DNA of 64,000 bases from Brevundimonas diminuta 3F5N (GTDB lineage Bacteria; Pseudomonadota; Alphaproteobacteria; Caulobacterales; Caulobacteraceae), in NCBI RefSeq assembly GCF_900163625.1, contig NZ_FUIE01000049.1, forward strand, positions 1 through 64,000, read 5' to 3'. Shown piece after piece: positions 1 through 12,180 of the stretch. Under the pieces are notes generated by a model that was not told the origin of the DNA, searched no databases, and saw only the letters and a list, made by a program, of their open reading frames with translations. The translations under genes and the position numbers were made by a program. Within the stretch, counting starts at the first letter, position 1. Each line of letters starts with the position of its first letter.

Positions 1-6
1 ATCTGG

Positions 7-26
7 ATCCCGGCCTTCGCCGGGAT
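7..26. repeat. REP-like palindrome
   Basis: Perfect inverted repeat with arms ATCCCGGC and GCCGGGAT around a CTTC loop, just past the 3' end of mutL. It looks like the short intergenic REP-type palindromes common in GC-rich alphaproteobacteria, and it could also act as the mutL terminator although no T-run follows. Only one copy was noticed here. Confidence 0.5.
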
Positions 27-40
27 GAGCGAGGGGAGGG

Positions 41-1963
41 TCAGCGTCGCCCGAACAGCTTTTCGAGATCGTGCAGCTTCAACTCCACATAAGTCGGGCG
101 GCCGTGGTTGCACTGGCCGGAGTGAGGTGTGGCCTCCATCTGGCGCAGCAGGGCGTTCATCTCAGGCGCCGACAGGACGCGGCCCGAGCGCACCGAGCCG
201 TGGCAGGCCATGGTGCCGCAGACCTCGGCCATCCGTTCCTTCAACGACAGGGCGGCGCCGTGTTCGGACAGGTCGTCGGCGATGTCGCGGATCAGTCCCT
301 GAACGTCGGTGTCGCCCAGAAGGGCCGGGGTTTCGCGCACCAGCACCGCGCCTGCGCCGAAGGCTTCGACGATCAGCCCCATTTCGGCCAGCTCCTCGGC
401 CTTGGCGGCGACGCGCTCGGCTTCGGCGGGGTCCAGTTCGACCACTTCAGGCGTCAGCAGGGCCTGGCGGGTGACGGCGCCGTCGGCCATCTGGGCCTTC
501 ATCCGCTCATAGACGAGGCGTTCATGCGCTGCGTGCTGGTCGACGATGACGAGCCCGTCGCGGGTCTGGGCGACAATGTAGTTGGCGTGAAGCTGCGCCC
601 GCGCAGCGCCCAGCGGATAGTCGATCAGGTCGATGGGGGCTGGAGCGCCGGGCGCGATCTGGCCGGCGTGTTCGGCCTGGATTTCGCCCAAGGTGCGGAA
701 GCTGGCGGCGGCGGCTTCGCCGTTCCACGTATGTTCGACGCGCCCGGAGCGTTCGTTGAGGCCGGGCAGGTTCTGGGCGGCGGCGGCCGGTTGCGACCAG
801 CCTTGCCAGCCGCTCCAGCCCGGCGCGGCGTTGCTGAACGATTGCGGGGCGGCGGGGTTGTAGAGGGCCTCGCCCGTATGAGGACGGAACCCCGACAAGG
901 CGTCGGCGGCGACCGTGGTCGAGGCGCGGTGTCCCGCCGCGTGCAGGGCGTGACGCAGGGCGCCGACAATCAGGCCGCGCACCAGCGCCGGATCGCGGAA
1001 GCGCACCTCCGCCTTGGCCGGGTGGACGTTCACGTCGACATACAGCGGGTCGATGTCGATGAAGAGGGCCGCCGCCGGGTGCCGGTCGCGCGCCAGGAAG
1101 TCGGCGTAGGCGCCGCGCAGGGCCCCTTGCAGCAGGCGGTCCCGCACCGGGCGGCCGTTGACGAACAGGAACTGGTGCGCCGCATTGCCGCGCGAATAGG
1201 TCGGCAGGCCCGCATAGCCGGACAGGCGCACGCCGTCGCGTTCCTGATCGATCAGGAGGGCGTTGGCCTCGAAGTCGCGGCCCAGCAGGGCGCCGAGGCG
1301 TTTCAACCGTCCTTCGTCGCCGGGATGTTCGGCGGGGAGACGCAGGGTCGTCTTGCCGTCGAGGCTGAGGGTGAAAGCCACGGCCTCGTGCGCCATGGCC
1401 TGGCGCTTGATCTCTTCTGAGATGGCCATGGCCTCGGCCCGCTCGGACTTCATGAACTTCAGCCGGGCAGGGGTGGCGTAGAAGAGGTCGCGCACCTCGA
1501 CCCGCGCGCCGTGCGGGCCGGGGAAGGCGGCGGGCGACAGGGGCCGCTGGGCGCCGCCCTCGACGGAGATGGCCCAGGCGTCGTTCTGGGGCTGGCCCGT
1601 CTCGACCCTGGCGCGGGTGGTGATGTTCAACCGGGCGACCGAACCGATGGAGGGCAGGGCCTCGCCCCGGAAGCCCAGGGTGAAGATGCGCAGCAGGTCC
1701 ACGTCGCCCGCGTCGTCCGGCTCAAGCTTCGACGTCGCGTGGCGCTCGATGGCGACGGGCAGTTCATCGCGCGGGATGCCCTTGCCGTCGTCGGCGATCA
1801 GGATGCGGGTCAGGCCGCCGCCGTCCGCCTGAATCTCGATGCTGCGGGCGTCGGCGTCGATGGCGTTCTCGACCAGCTCCTTGATGGCGCTGGCCGGGCG
1901 TTCGACCACTTCGCCGGCGGCGATGCGGTTGACGGTTTCGGGGGGGAGACGGCGGATGGTCAT
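41..1963 (-). CDS. mutL: DNA mismatch repair protein MutL
   Basis: MutL of 640 aa, the mismatch-repair ATPase that links MutS recognition to strand incision. The N-terminal GHKL ATPase shows [20 protein letters not shown] near residue 10 and GFRGEAL near residue 98. The C-terminal domain carries [12 protein letters not shown], the DQHA(X)2E(X)4E metal site of the endonuclease form, plus ACHGSVRSG and CNHGRP near the end. That fits a nicking MutL, as expected in a lineage without MutH. The frame stays open far upstream, but the conserved start [12 protein letters not shown] fixes the ATG at 1963. Confidence 0.96.
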   Translation of the reverse strand: MTIRRLPPETVNRIAAGEVVERPASAIKELVENAIDADARSIEIQADGGGLTRILIADDGKGIPRDELPVAIERHATSKLEPDDAGDVDLLRIFTLGFRGEALPSIGSVARLNITTRARVETGQPQNDAWAISVEGGAQRPLSPAAFPGPHGARVEVRDLFYATPARLKFMKSERAEAMAISEEIKRQAMAHEAVAFTLSLDGKTTLRLPAEHPGDEGRLKRLGALLGRDFEANALLIDQERDGVRLSGYAGLPTYSRGNAAHQFLFVNGRPVRDRLLQGALRGAYADFLARDRHPAAALFIDIDPLYVDVNVHPAKAEVRFRDPALVRGLIVGALRHALHAAGHRASTTVAADALSGFRPHTGEALYNPAAPQSFSNAAPGWSGWQGWSQPAAAAQNLPGLNERSGRVEHTWNGEAAAASFRTLGEIQAEHAGQIAPGAPAPIDLIDYPLGAARAQLHANYIVAQTRDGLVIVDQHAAHERLVYERMKAQMADGAVTRQALLTPEVVELDPAEAERVAAKAEELAEMGLIVEAFGAGAVLVRETPALLGDTDVQGLIRDIADDLSEHGAALSLKERMAEVCGTMACHGSVRSGRVLSAPEMNALLRQMEATPHSGQCNHGRPTYVELKLHDLEKLFGRR

Positions 1964-2051
1964 GTGAGTCGCGAAGATAGGCGCCGTCGCCCAAGGACGC
2001 ACCTCAATCCTTTTTTCGTGAGGCCTGAGGCGGATTTCGTGATCAGGGGGG

Positions 2052-2079
2052 TTGAAGCGCGTGAATGGCAACTTATACT
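2052..2079 (+). promoter_or_regulatory. Sigma-70-type promoter for the YceI lipoprotein
   Basis: TTGAAG at 2052-2057 and TATACT at 2074-2079 are separated by 16 bp, about 97 bp before the ATG at 2177. This is a good match to a housekeeping promoter in a GC-rich background. The call rests on sequence match alone. Confidence 0.5.
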
Positions 2080-2176
2080 GTTGCAGTCCGACGGCGAGGC
2101 CGGATGGACACTCGACCTGTTTCCGGACTGTCTGTCCAGTTTTCGTTTCAACCGTTTGATTGAGGTTTCCTCTCAC

Positions 2177-2890
2177 ATGAAGATCAAAGCCGCCCTGATC
2201 GCCGTATCGGCCGCCGCCCTGCTGGCCGCCTGCAGCCAGCCCGCTGACACCGCCGGCGCCCCGACGACCGACGCCGCCTCGACCGCCCCGGTGGCGCTGA
2301 AGGCCACCTCGGGCGTCTATGTGATGGACCCGACCCACGCTTCGCTGCAGTGGTCGCTGCCGCACAACTCGATCTCGAACTACACGGCGCGCTTCAACAA
2401 GTTCGACGCCAAGATCACCCTGGATACCGCCAACCTGGCCAACAGCACGGTTGAGGCGACCATCGATCCGACCTCGGTCGACGCCAACTATCAGGGCGAC
2501 TACGTCGGCACCCACGCCGCCACCGGCTTCAAGAGCTGGAGCGAGGACATCGCCAAGAACAAGAACTTCCTGAACGCCGGCGCCTTCCCGCAGATCACCT
2601 TCAAGTCGACCAAGGTCGAGCTGACGGGCACGCGCACCGCCAAGGTGACGGGCGACCTGACCTTCCTGGGCGTGACCAAGCCGGTGACGCTGGACGCGAC
2701 GTTCAACGGCGATCTGGAGAAGCACCCGTTCGTGCCGGCGCCGGCCATCGGCTTCTCGGCTGAAGGCAAGTTCAAGCGCACCGATTTCGGCATGGCGCTG
2801 GGCCCGGTCGGCGATGAGGTGACGATCCGCTTCGACGCCGAGTTTATCCAGGAAGTCGCCCCGGCGGCCCCGGCGGCTCCCGCCGCCTGA
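2177..2890 (+). CDS. YceI-family lipoprotein
   Basis: YceI-domain protein of 237 aa. An N-terminal signal ends in a lipobox (LLAAC, Cys19), so it is probably anchored in a membrane facing the periplasm. The rest is one YceI lipocalin-like domain ([16 protein letters not shown] start; [15 protein letters not shown]-type end), a family that binds polyisoprenoids such as ubiquinone precursors. The next gene carries a second YceI domain fused to a cytochrome b561, which points to a shared quinone or isoprenoid role. The start is set by the signal peptide; upstream in-frame codons are not conserved. Confidence 0.88.
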   Translation: MKIKAALIAVSAAALLAACSQPADTAGAPTTDAASTAPVALKATSGVYVMDPTHASLQWSLPHNSISNYTARFNKFDAKITLDTANLANSTVEATIDPTSVDANYQGDYVGTHAATGFKSWSEDIAKNKNFLNAGAFPQITFKSTKVELTGTRTAKVTGDLTFLGVTKPVTLDATFNGDLEKHPFVPAPAIGFSAEGKFKRTDFGMALGPVGDEVTIRFDAEFIQEVAPAAPAAPAA

Positions 2891-2906
2891 TAGGCGAAAG
2901 CACGAC

Positions 2907-2938
2907 GAAGGGGCGGGGCCGTTGGGTCCCGCCCTCTT
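2907..2938 (+). terminator. Hairpin after the YceI lipoprotein gene
   Basis: GGGCGGG (2911-2917) pairs with CCCGCCC (2928-2934), flanked by GAAG and CTTC, 20 bp after the stop codon. No T-run follows, so it may be an attenuating or RNA-stabilising hairpin between the two YceI genes rather than a strong terminator. Confidence 0.35.
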
Positions 2939-2966
2939 CATGTTCAGACCGAACGCGAGACTTCCC

Positions 2967-5651
<2,685 letters not shown>

Positions 5652-5652
<1 letters not shown>

Positions 5653-6443
5653 TGCGTATCCTTCTGACCAACGACGACGGCATCGAGGCCGAGGGCCTGG
5701 CGTGCCTGGAGAAGATCGCCCGCACCCTGTCGGACGACGTCTGGATCGTCGCGCCCCAGACCGAGCAGTCGGCCAAGGGGCGGGGCATCACCCTGACCGA
5801 GCCTCTCCGCGTCAATCAACTGGGCGACAAGCGGTTCGCGGTGACCGGCACCCCGACGGATTGCGTCATCCTGGCCGTCAACGACATCATGCCCGAGAAG
5901 CCCGATCTGGTGCTGTCGGGCGTCAATCGCGGCCACAACGTGGGCGAGGACGTCAGCTATTCCGGCACGGTGGCGGGCGCGCTTCAGGGCATGGCCTTCG
6001 GCATCCGCTCCATCGCCCTGTCGCAGTCGCTGGAGCGTTTCCATGACGAGGCGATCGCCCATTGGGAGACGGCCGAAGCCTTTGGTCCTGGCATCGTCGC
6101 TCGCCTGCTGGAGCAGAAATGGGGGGAGGGCGTGGTCATGAACGTCAACTTCCCGCGCCTGCCGCCCGAACTGGTCAAGACGGTCGAGGTGACGCGCCAG
6201 GGCTTCCGCGACATCGGCGAGATGCACGCTATCCGCCGCACGGACCTGCGCGGTCGCGACTACTACTGGATGGCCTTCCGCGGCGCGCCGCAGGAACACG
6301 CCGACGGCACCGATCTGCGCGCCATGGACGAGGGCCGCATCTCGGTCACGCCGCTGCACATCGACCTGACGCATATGCAGTCGGTCAACGATCTGAAGAA
6401 GGTGCTGGGCGGCGCTCCGCCCAAGGGGCCGCAGGAAAAATGA
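5652..6443 (+). CDS. surE: 5'/3'-nucleotidase SurE
   Basis: SurE nucleotidase and exopolyphosphatase, 263 aa. The metal-binding N-terminus RILLTNDDGIEAEG and the conserved SAKGRGITLT and SGVNRGHNVGEDVSYSGT segments are intact. SurE dephosphorylates nucleoside monophosphates and is often co-transcribed with pcm. Here it starts inside the serS stop (TGATG) and its own stop overlaps pcm by 4 bp, giving a tight serS-surE-pcm unit. Confidence 0.96.
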
Positions 6444-7084
6444 GTCTCAAGGACGACCGCGCGGGCCGATTGATCCTGTCGCTGCGGCGTCAGGGGGTGA
6501 CGGACGCGCGGGTGCTGAAGGCGATGGAATCCATCGACCGCGCCGTCTTCGTCCATGAGAAGTTCCTCGATCAGGCGTGGGAGGATCAGGCCCTGCCGAT
6601 CGACTGCGCCCAGACGATCAGCCAGCCTTTCATCGTCGGCCTGATGACCCAGGCGCTGGACGTCCAGCCGCGCCACCGCGTGCTCGAGATCGGCACCGGC
6701 AGCGGCTATCAGTGCGCGGTGCTCAGTCGTATGGCGCGCTTCGTCTATTCGGTCGAACGCTACAAAAGTCTCTTAAATGAGGCTGAAAACCGATTGAAAA
6801 TACTCGGCATCGACAATGTCTTCACCCGCCATGGCGACGGCGGACAGGGCTGGATGGAACAGGCGCCGTTTGACCGGATCATGGTCACGGCCGCTTCGCC
6901 GCACGAGCCGACCGAGCTGCTGAAGCAGTTGAAGCCGGGCGGCGTCCTGGTCGCGCCGGTCGGGCGCACCTCGGTGCAGATGCTGAACCGCTACACCGGC
7001 CAGCCGGACGGCAGTTTCCAGCGCGAGAGTCTGTGCGAAGTCCGTTTCGTGCCGCTGGTCGAGGGCACGGCGAAAGAGGGTTGA
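6440..7084 (+). CDS. pcm: Protein-L-isoaspartate O-methyltransferase
   Basis: PCMT of 214 aa that methylates isoaspartyl residues to start their repair. It has the family signature TISQPFIVGLMTQALD and the SAM-binding loop VLEIGTGSGYQCAVL around residue 80. The ATG at 6440 overlaps the surE stop by 4 bp (ATGA), and the protein begins MSLKDDRAGRLILSLRRQGV as expected. A run of rare AT-rich codons, including TTA and ATA, sits at about 6768-6807. The order surE-pcm followed by a LysM/M23 lipoprotein matches the enterobacterial surE-pcm-nlpD order. Confidence 0.95.
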   Translation: MSLKDDRAGRLILSLRRQGVTDARVLKAMESIDRAVFVHEKFLDQAWEDQALPIDCAQTISQPFIVGLMTQALDVQPRHRVLEIGTGSGYQCAVLSRMARFVYSVERYKSLLNEAENRLKILGIDNVFTRHGDGGQGWMEQAPFDRIMVTAASPHEPTELLKQLKPGGVLVAPVGRTSVQMLNRYTGQPDGSFQRESLCEVRFVPLVEGTAKEG

Positions 7085-7184
7085 GGGGCGAAATCTCACC
7101 GCTCCATTAACCTTTCCGCCCCACTTTCGCGCGGGTTACCGGGTTGGATTCGGCTACGGGTCGGGGCAAACCGGGCCTTCAAGG

Positions 7185-7199
7185 TTGAACCAAGGTTAA
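7185..7199 (+). promoter_or_regulatory. CtrA-like site before the LysM/M23 lipoprotein gene
   Basis: TTGA-N7-TTAA matches the CtrA consensus TTAA-N7-TTAA at 7 of 8 positions and lies 13 bp before the ATG. It could be a repressor-type site for a cell-division factor, but one mismatch and the closeness to the start keep confidence low. Confidence 0.3.
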
Positions 7200-7212
7200 T
7201 ACGGAGAGACGC

Positions 7213-8298
7213 ATGAGCGGCTTCACAGGCTGGATCAGGGCGGCGGTCGTCGTCGGCGGGGCGCTGGCGGTTACGGCGTGTTCGACCTATCCGAGCGAGC
7301 CGCGCTATTCGACCCGGCCGACCACGCCGGGCGCCTATCCGCAGCAGCCGGGTCAACCTCAGGGTCAGCAGCCCGGCGCCTATCCGAACAATCCGTATTA
7401 CCAAGGGCCGGCGACGCAGCCGCAGCCGCCAGTGCAGCCGCCGATCCAGGAAGGGCCGCGCGCCCCGGCCGGCGATATCGAAGGCGGCGGCCTGCCGCCG
7501 GCGGGCGGTCCCGCCTATCCGTCGACGGGCGCGCCGATTTCGGTGACGCCGCCCCCCGCTGCGGGCAATCCTTCGATGCCGGGCGCGACCTATGTGATCC
7601 AGCCGGGCGACACCATTTCGGGCGTGGGGCGTCGTTTCCGTACGCCTGTGCAGATTCTGATCGACTTGAACGGCCTGGGGCCGCGCGGCGCGATCTCTGC
7701 GGGGCAACGCATCATCCTGCCGGACAGCGCGGTGGATGCAGGTACGGATCCCTACGCCATGGGCCCGTCGCCGGTCGGCGTGCGTACGCCGAACAGCGGG
7801 GTGATCCCGCCGCCTCCGCCGCCGCCAAGCGGTAATGCGCCGCTGCCGCCGACCCGTACGCCCGCTGCGGCGGCGCCGGCGCGCACGCCCTCGACGGCGG
7901 TTGGTCAACCGCTGGCCCTGCAATGGCCGGTGCGGGGCGATATCCTGCGCCGCTTCGGCCCGGTGGGCATGGGCGAGCGCAACAACGGCATCAACATCGG
8001 CGCTTCGGCCGGAACCGAGGTCAAGGCCTCGGCCGACGGCACGGTGGCCTATGTCGGCGACGACATCGTGGGGCAGGGGCTGACGGTCCTGGTCGTTCAC
8101 CGCGACGGTTGGCGCACGGTTTACGGCCATCTGGGTTCGGCCACGGTGCGCGACGGGGCGCAGGTTCGCGCCGGTCAAGCCATCGGCACGGTCGGTCTGA
8201 CGGCGGGCGATGGACGCCCGTCGATCCACTATGAAGTGCGTCAGATGCGCGGCGACGACCCGGTCGCCCTGGATCCGCTGACGGTCCTTCCGCGCTGA
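7213..8298 (+). CDS. LysM/M23-domain lipoprotein (NlpD/DipM-like)
   Basis: Envelope protein of 361 aa: a lipoprotein signal (AVTAC, Cys at about 23), a long Pro/Gln/Gly-rich linker, one LysM domain (about 128-175, TYVIQPGDTISGVGRRF) and a C-terminal LytM/M23 domain (about 235-361). The HxxxD zinc motif is replaced (NNGINIGAS has no His), while VYGHLG and IHYEVR remain. Like NlpD, EnvC and DipM it is therefore probably an amidase activator rather than a peptidase. Its place after surE-pcm supports an NlpD-type role in cell separation. The start has a good GGAGAG ribosome site. Confidence 0.87.
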   Translation: MSGFTGWIRAAVVVGGALAVTACSTYPSEPRYSTRPTTPGAYPQQPGQPQGQQPGAYPNNPYYQGPATQPQPPVQPPIQEGPRAPAGDIEGGGLPPAGGPAYPSTGAPISVTPPPAAGNPSMPGATYVIQPGDTISGVGRRFRTPVQILIDLNGLGPRGAISAGQRIILPDSAVDAGTDPYAMGPSPVGVRTPNSGVIPPPPPPPSGNAPLPPTRTPAAAAPARTPSTAVGQPLALQWPVRGDILRRFGPVGMGERNNGINIGASAGTEVKASADGTVAYVGDDIVGQGLTVLVVHRDGWRTVYGHLGSATVRDGAQVRAGQAIGTVGLTAGDGRPSIHYEVRQMRGDDPVALDPLTVLPR

Positions 8299-8311
8299 TC
8301 GAATGAAAAGT

Positions 8312-8340
8312 GGTGTCCGGACGGCAGCGTCCGGACAACC
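8312..8340 (+). terminator. Hairpin after the LysM/M23 lipoprotein gene
   Basis: TGTCCGGAC (8314-8322) pairs perfectly with GTCCGGACA (8329-8337), 16 bp past the stop and followed by AACCTTGT. It probably separates this unit from yajC-secDF, although the T-run is poor. Confidence 0.5.
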
Positions 8341-8444
8341 TTGTCACTGCGTCGCGTTGCAAATCGGCCCGGCGCGCCCTAGGTTCCGCGCCTTGTTTTT
8401 GATGGGCCCCCGATGAAGGCGCGGCCCGCGTCGGGGAGTTTCCA

Positions 8445-8759
8445 ATGACTGCAACCCAAGACGGCGGCCTGATGGCCCTTGTCATTCAGATCGCACCGAT
8501 CGTCGCGATCTTCATCCTGTTCTATTTCCTGATGATCCGTCCGCAGCAAAAGCGGATGAAGGCTCACCAGGCCCTGATCGCCGGCGTCAAGCGCGGCGAC
8601 GAGGTCGTTCTGTCGAACGGCATGGTCGGCAAGGTCACGCGCGTCGAGGACGCCGAGGCCATGGTCGAGATCTCGCAGGGCGTGAACGTCCGCGTGGTCA
8701 AGTCGATGATCGCCGAAGTGCGCAATCGCACCGCCATCGCTGCGAACGATAAGGGCTGA
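8445..8759 (+). CDS. yajC: Sec translocase accessory subunit YajC
   Basis: YajC of 104 aa: one N-terminal membrane helix (LVIQIAPIVAIFILFYFLM) followed by the conserved IRPQQKRMKAHQ and a small cytoplasmic domain with GDEVVLSNGMVGKVTRV. YajC associates with SecDF in the inner membrane. It sits directly before secD and secF, the usual operon order. Confidence 0.97.
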   Translation: MTATQDGGLMALVIQIAPIVAIFILFYFLMIRPQQKRMKAHQALIAGVKRGDEVVLSNGMVGKVTRVEDAEAMVEISQGVNVRVVKSMIAEVRNRTAIAANDKG

Positions 8760-8807
8760 TAGCCTCGCCTCGGCGCGGCGCGCGCCGGCCCTGAAGAGAA
8801 CCGAGAC

Positions 8808-10406
8808 ATGATTCAGCTTTCACGCTGGAAGATCACCCTGGTCGCGCTATCGCTCGTCATCGGGTTGTTCCTGGCCTATCCGAGCGTGCTGTCGCCGGCG
8901 CAGCGCGAAGCTCTGCCGAGCTGGCTGCCCAGTAACGGCCTGAACCTGGGCCTGGACCTTCAGGGGGGCTCCTACCTCCTGCTCGAGGTCGATGTGCCCG
9001 AGATGCGCGCCAAGCGCATTTCCAACCTGATGGAAGACGTCCGGGTTTCCCTGCGGGAAGACCAGGTCAACATCATGGGCATGCAGCGCGAGGCAGGCGG
9101 CGTCGTCGTGACCGTCGCGGAAGGCGCCGCCTATGACACGGCCTTCAACACCCTGCGCACTATGGCTCAACAGGGCGTCGGCCCCACCGGGCAGCCGGAC
9201 CGCGTGGCGACCAAGCTGGGTGGCGGTCGTATCCGCTACGCCTTCACCGACGCCGCCTTGGCCAGCATGGGCGCGACCGCCGTTGATCAGTCGATCGAGG
9301 TCGTACGCCGTCGTCTGGACAGCTCGGGCACCAAGGAAATCGCCATCACCCGTCAGGGTGCGGACCGTATCGTCATCCAGGCGCCGGGCCAGAGCGATCC
9401 GGCGGAGCTGGAACGTCTGGTGGGTCGTACGGCTCAACTGACCTTCCAGATGGTCGACACCTCGCCGACGGGGCTGAACGACGCCCTGGCCGGTCGCGTG
9501 CCGCCGGACGCCGAACTGCTGGTGGATGACCTGGGCACCCCCTACCTGGTCAAGCGCCGTATCCTGGTCTCGGGCGAGAACCTGACCCGCGCCGGCGTCG
9601 GCGCCGATCAGAACAACCGCCCGGCCATCGACTTCCAGTTCGACAGCCAGGGCTCGCGTCGTTTCGGCGAGGCGACGGCCCAGAACCTAGGCAAGCCCTT
9701 CGCTATCATCCTGGACGGCAAGGTTATTTCGGCTCCGACCATCCAGTCGCCGATCACCGGCGGGCGCGGTCAGATCACCGGCAGCTTCACCATCGCTTCG
9801 GCGTCTGAACTGGTGAACCTGCTGAACGGCGGCGCTCTTCCGGCTCCGCTGAAGGTCGAGGAACGCCGCGTCGTCACCGCCGAGCTGGGCGCAGACGCCG
9901 TGGCCGCTGGCGCGCTGTCGACGGCCCTGGGCTTCGTCGTCATCGTGGTGTTCATGATCCTGGCCTACGGTTTCCTCTTCGGCGGCATTTCGGTGATCGG
10001 CCTGGTGCTGAACGGCATCCTGATCGTCGCGGCCATGTCGCTGACCCAGGCCACGCTGACGTTACCGGGCATCGCGGGTCTGATCCTGACCTTCGCGGTG
10101 GCCGTTGACGCCAACGTGTTGATCTATGAGCGGATGCGTGACGAGGCGCGTCAGGGACGTTCCGTGGTGGCGTCGATGGATGCGGGCTTCAACCGCGCCA
10201 TGGGCACCATCATCGACGCCAACCTGACCACCCTGGTGGCGGCCATCATCATGTTCATGTTCGGCGCCGGCCCCGTGCGCGGCTTCGCCTGGACCCTGAC
10301 CATCGGCGTCTTCACCTCCGTCTTCTCTTCGGTGCTGACGGCCCAAGTCCTGCTCGGCTACTGGCTCAAGATCGCCAAGCCGAAGAAACTGCCGATCGCG
10401 GAGTGA
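8808..10406 (+). CDS. secD: Protein translocase subunit SecD
   Basis: SecD of 532 aa, part of the SecDF complex that uses the proton gradient to pull proteins across the inner membrane. It has an N-terminal membrane helix, the LNLGLDLQGGSYLLLEVD signature near residue 45, a large periplasmic P1 region (about 70-330), and five C-terminal helices with the AVAVDANVLIYERMRDE RND motif. Its stop overlaps the secF start. Length is typical of alphaproteobacteria. Confidence 0.97.
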   Translation: MIQLSRWKITLVALSLVIGLFLAYPSVLSPAQREALPSWLPSNGLNLGLDLQGGSYLLLEVDVPEMRAKRISNLMEDVRVSLREDQVNIMGMQREAGGVVVTVAEGAAYDTAFNTLRTMAQQGVGPTGQPDRVATKLGGGRIRYAFTDAALASMGATAVDQSIEVVRRRLDSSGTKEIAITRQGADRIVIQAPGQSDPAELERLVGRTAQLTFQMVDTSPTGLNDALAGRVPPDAELLVDDLGTPYLVKRRILVSGENLTRAGVGADQNNRPAIDFQFDSQGSRRFGEATAQNLGKPFAIILDGKVISAPTIQSPITGGRGQITGSFTIASASELVNLLNGGALPAPLKVEERRVVTAELGADAVAAGALSTALGFVVIVVFMILAYGFLFGGISVIGLVLNGILIVAAMSLTQATLTLPGIAGLILTFAVAVDANVLIYERMRDEARQGRSVVASMDAGFNRAMGTIIDANLTTLVAAIIMFMFGAGPVRGFAWTLTIGVFTSVFSSVLTAQVLLGYWLKIAKPKKLPIAE

Positions 10407-11398
10407 TGTCGATGAACGGTTGGCCTCTTATCAAACTGCTGCCGCACAAGACGAACTTCCAGTTCGTCAAATACGCCAAGGGTTTCGCCGTCCTGTCGGC
10501 GATCCTGACGGTGGCGGCGATCATCGGCTGCTTCTACCCCGGCCTGAACCTGGGCATCGACTTCCGGGGCGGCGCCTCGATGGAAGTCGCCAAGCCTGCT
10601 GGTCAGGCGCTGGAGCTGGACAAGCTGCGCGGCGCCGTCAGCGGCTTGGACCTGGGCGATGTCCAGGTGCAGGGCATCGCGCGGCGCGACACCAACCTGG
10701 ATGACGGCTCGACGGCTATCGTTCGCTTCCAGGTGCCGGAAAACGAAGACCAGACGGCCGTTGTCCAGAAGGTCGAGGGCGCGATCAGCGAGGCCGTCGG
10801 CGATGTCGCCTATTCGGGCGTCAGCGTCGTGGGCTCGAAGGTTTCGGGCGAGTTGCTGAGCAATGGGGTGATGGCCCTGCTGGTGGCTGTGGTGCTGATG
10901 TTCCTCTACATCGCCTTCCGCTTCCCCTGGCAGTTCGGCATCGGCGCCGTGGCGGGCCTGCTGCATGACGTGGCGCTGACGTTCGGCTTGATCGTCGCCC
11001 TGCGGATGGAGTTCAGCCTGAACTTGGTCGCTGCCTTGCTGACGGTCATCGGCTATTCGATGAACGACACCGTCGTGGTGTTCGACCGCCTGCGTGAGAA
11101 TCTGCGCAAGTACAAGGTCATGCCTCTGCGCGAGGTGATCGACCTGTCGATCAACGAGACTCTGTCGCGGACCATCATCACCGGGGTGACCACGGTCATG
11201 GTGTTGATCGTTTTGGCTGTGTTCGGCGGCGAGGCCCTGCGCGGCTTCTCGATCACCCTGGCCTTCGGCGTCGTGATCGGCACCTTCTCGTCGATCTATG
11301 TGGGCGCGCCGATCATCCTGCTGTGGGGCGTGGACCGTAGCGGCGGGAACAAGGCCGACACGACTCCGGTCAAACTGGGCATGGCCAGCCGCCCGTAA
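10406..11398 (+). CDS. secF: Protein translocase subunit SecF
   Basis: SecF, 330 aa from the ATG at 10406, partner of SecD. It shows LGIDFRGGASMEV near residue 50 and the C-terminal six-helix RND core with YSMNDTVVVFDRLREN. Three closely spaced start codons exist (GTG 10403, ATG 10406, ATG 10412). The TGATG overlap with the secD stop favours 10406. Confidence 0.96.
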   Translation: MSMNGWPLIKLLPHKTNFQFVKYAKGFAVLSAILTVAAIIGCFYPGLNLGIDFRGGASMEVAKPAGQALELDKLRGAVSGLDLGDVQVQGIARRDTNLDDGSTAIVRFQVPENEDQTAVVQKVEGAISEAVGDVAYSGVSVVGSKVSGELLSNGVMALLVAVVLMFLYIAFRFPWQFGIGAVAGLLHDVALTFGLIVALRMEFSLNLVAALLTVIGYSMNDTVVVFDRLRENLRKYKVMPLREVIDLSINETLSRTIITGVTTVMVLIVLAVFGGEALRGFSITLAFGVVIGTFSSIYVGAPIILLWGVDRSGGNKADTTPVKLGMASRP

Positions 11399-11418
11399 GG
11401 ACGTCGTCTGCCCTGAAC

Positions 11419-11452
11419 CACGGCCCGTCTTCCGAAAGGGAGGCGGGCCGTG
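11419..11452 (+). terminator. Long hairpin with GAAA loop after secF
   Basis: A 15-bp stem (CACGGCCCGTCTTCC against GGGAGGCGGGCCGTG, two wobble pairs) closed by a GAAA tetraloop, 21 bp after secF. No T-run follows, so it may terminate by another route or stabilise the secDF mRNA. Its position argues against starting the next gene at the in-frame codon at 11450. Confidence 0.55.
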
Positions 11453-11503
11453 TGCGTTCGGGGGCTTGATGCGGGCGCTTCAATGGTCGAAGGGCCTGTC
11501 GTC

Positions 11504-12130
11504 ATGACTGTTGATCTTGATGCTCAGGTTCGCGCCGCCGACCTCGACCGCTGGCTGGCCAGCCGCTTTGTGGCGGACGAACAGGCGCGGGCCGACCTGA
11601 TCGCCCTCTACGCCTTCGAGACGGAGCTGATGGCCATTCCGACGCGCGTGACCCAGCCGCTTCTGGCCGAGATGCGTTACGCCTGGTGGGGCGAGCAGAT
11701 GGAGGGCGTCTTCACCGATACGCCGCGCGTCGGCCATCCCGTTCTGGAGGCCCTGACGACGGCGGTGACGCGGCATGGCCTGGAACGCGCGTCGTTCGAC
11801 GCTCTGATCGAGGCCCATATCGGTCGCGTGCATGGCGAGCCGCACGATCTGGACGCCTTCTATGTCGGCCCCATGCAGGCGGCGGTGCGCGTTCTGGCAG
11901 GCGAGGGGCATGAAGCGTCTGCTACCGCCGCCGGACGATTGCGAGGACTGGCTCAGACCGGACGACTGGATGAAGCGCAGGTTGCGCGTGCTGAGACCAA
12001 TAGAGCGCTTAGGACTTTGCCTGCAGCGGCTTTTCCTGCTGTGGCGGCTGCGGCGCTCACCCGTGCAGATGAGCCGGAGCCTTTCAAAAGGCTGCGCCTG
12101 TTCTGGGCCGTCCTGCGTGGACGGGTCTGA
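11504..12130 (+). CDS. Squalene/phytoene synthase family protein (NDUFAF6-like)
   Basis: Protein of 208 aa with the N-terminal part of a squalene/phytoene synthase fold (LDRWLASRFVADEQARADLIALYAFETEL, then PLLAEMRYAWWGEQMEG). It is shorter than true synthases and the DxxxD prenyl-diphosphate motifs are not evident, so it resembles the NDUFAF6-like branch linked to complex I assembly rather than a carotenoid enzyme. Genes of this type often follow yajC-secDF in alphaproteobacteria. Starts at 11480 or 11450 are possible; 11504 avoids the upstream hairpin. Confidence 0.75.
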   Translation: MTVDLDAQVRAADLDRWLASRFVADEQARADLIALYAFETELMAIPTRVTQPLLAEMRYAWWGEQMEGVFTDTPRVGHPVLEALTTAVTRHGLERASFDALIEAHIGRVHGEPHDLDAFYVGPMQAAVRVLAGEGHEASATAAGRLRGLAQTGRLDEAQVARAETNRALRTLPAAAFPAVAAAALTRADEPEPFKRLRLFWAVLRGRV

Positions 12131-12135
12131 TTTTA

Positions 12136-12157
12136 TATATTAGGCATTGCTAATTTA
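12136..12157. promoter_or_regulatory. BigR/SqrR-type operator
   Basis: Imperfect AT-rich palindrome TATATTAG-N6-CTAATTTA just before the ArsR-type gene. It resembles the ATTAG/CTAAT inverted repeat bound by BigR-like persulfide sensors, and it lies where a core promoter would be, so autorepression is likely. Confidence 0.55.
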
Positions 12158-12180
12158 GTGCCATAGCATATATCGATGCC

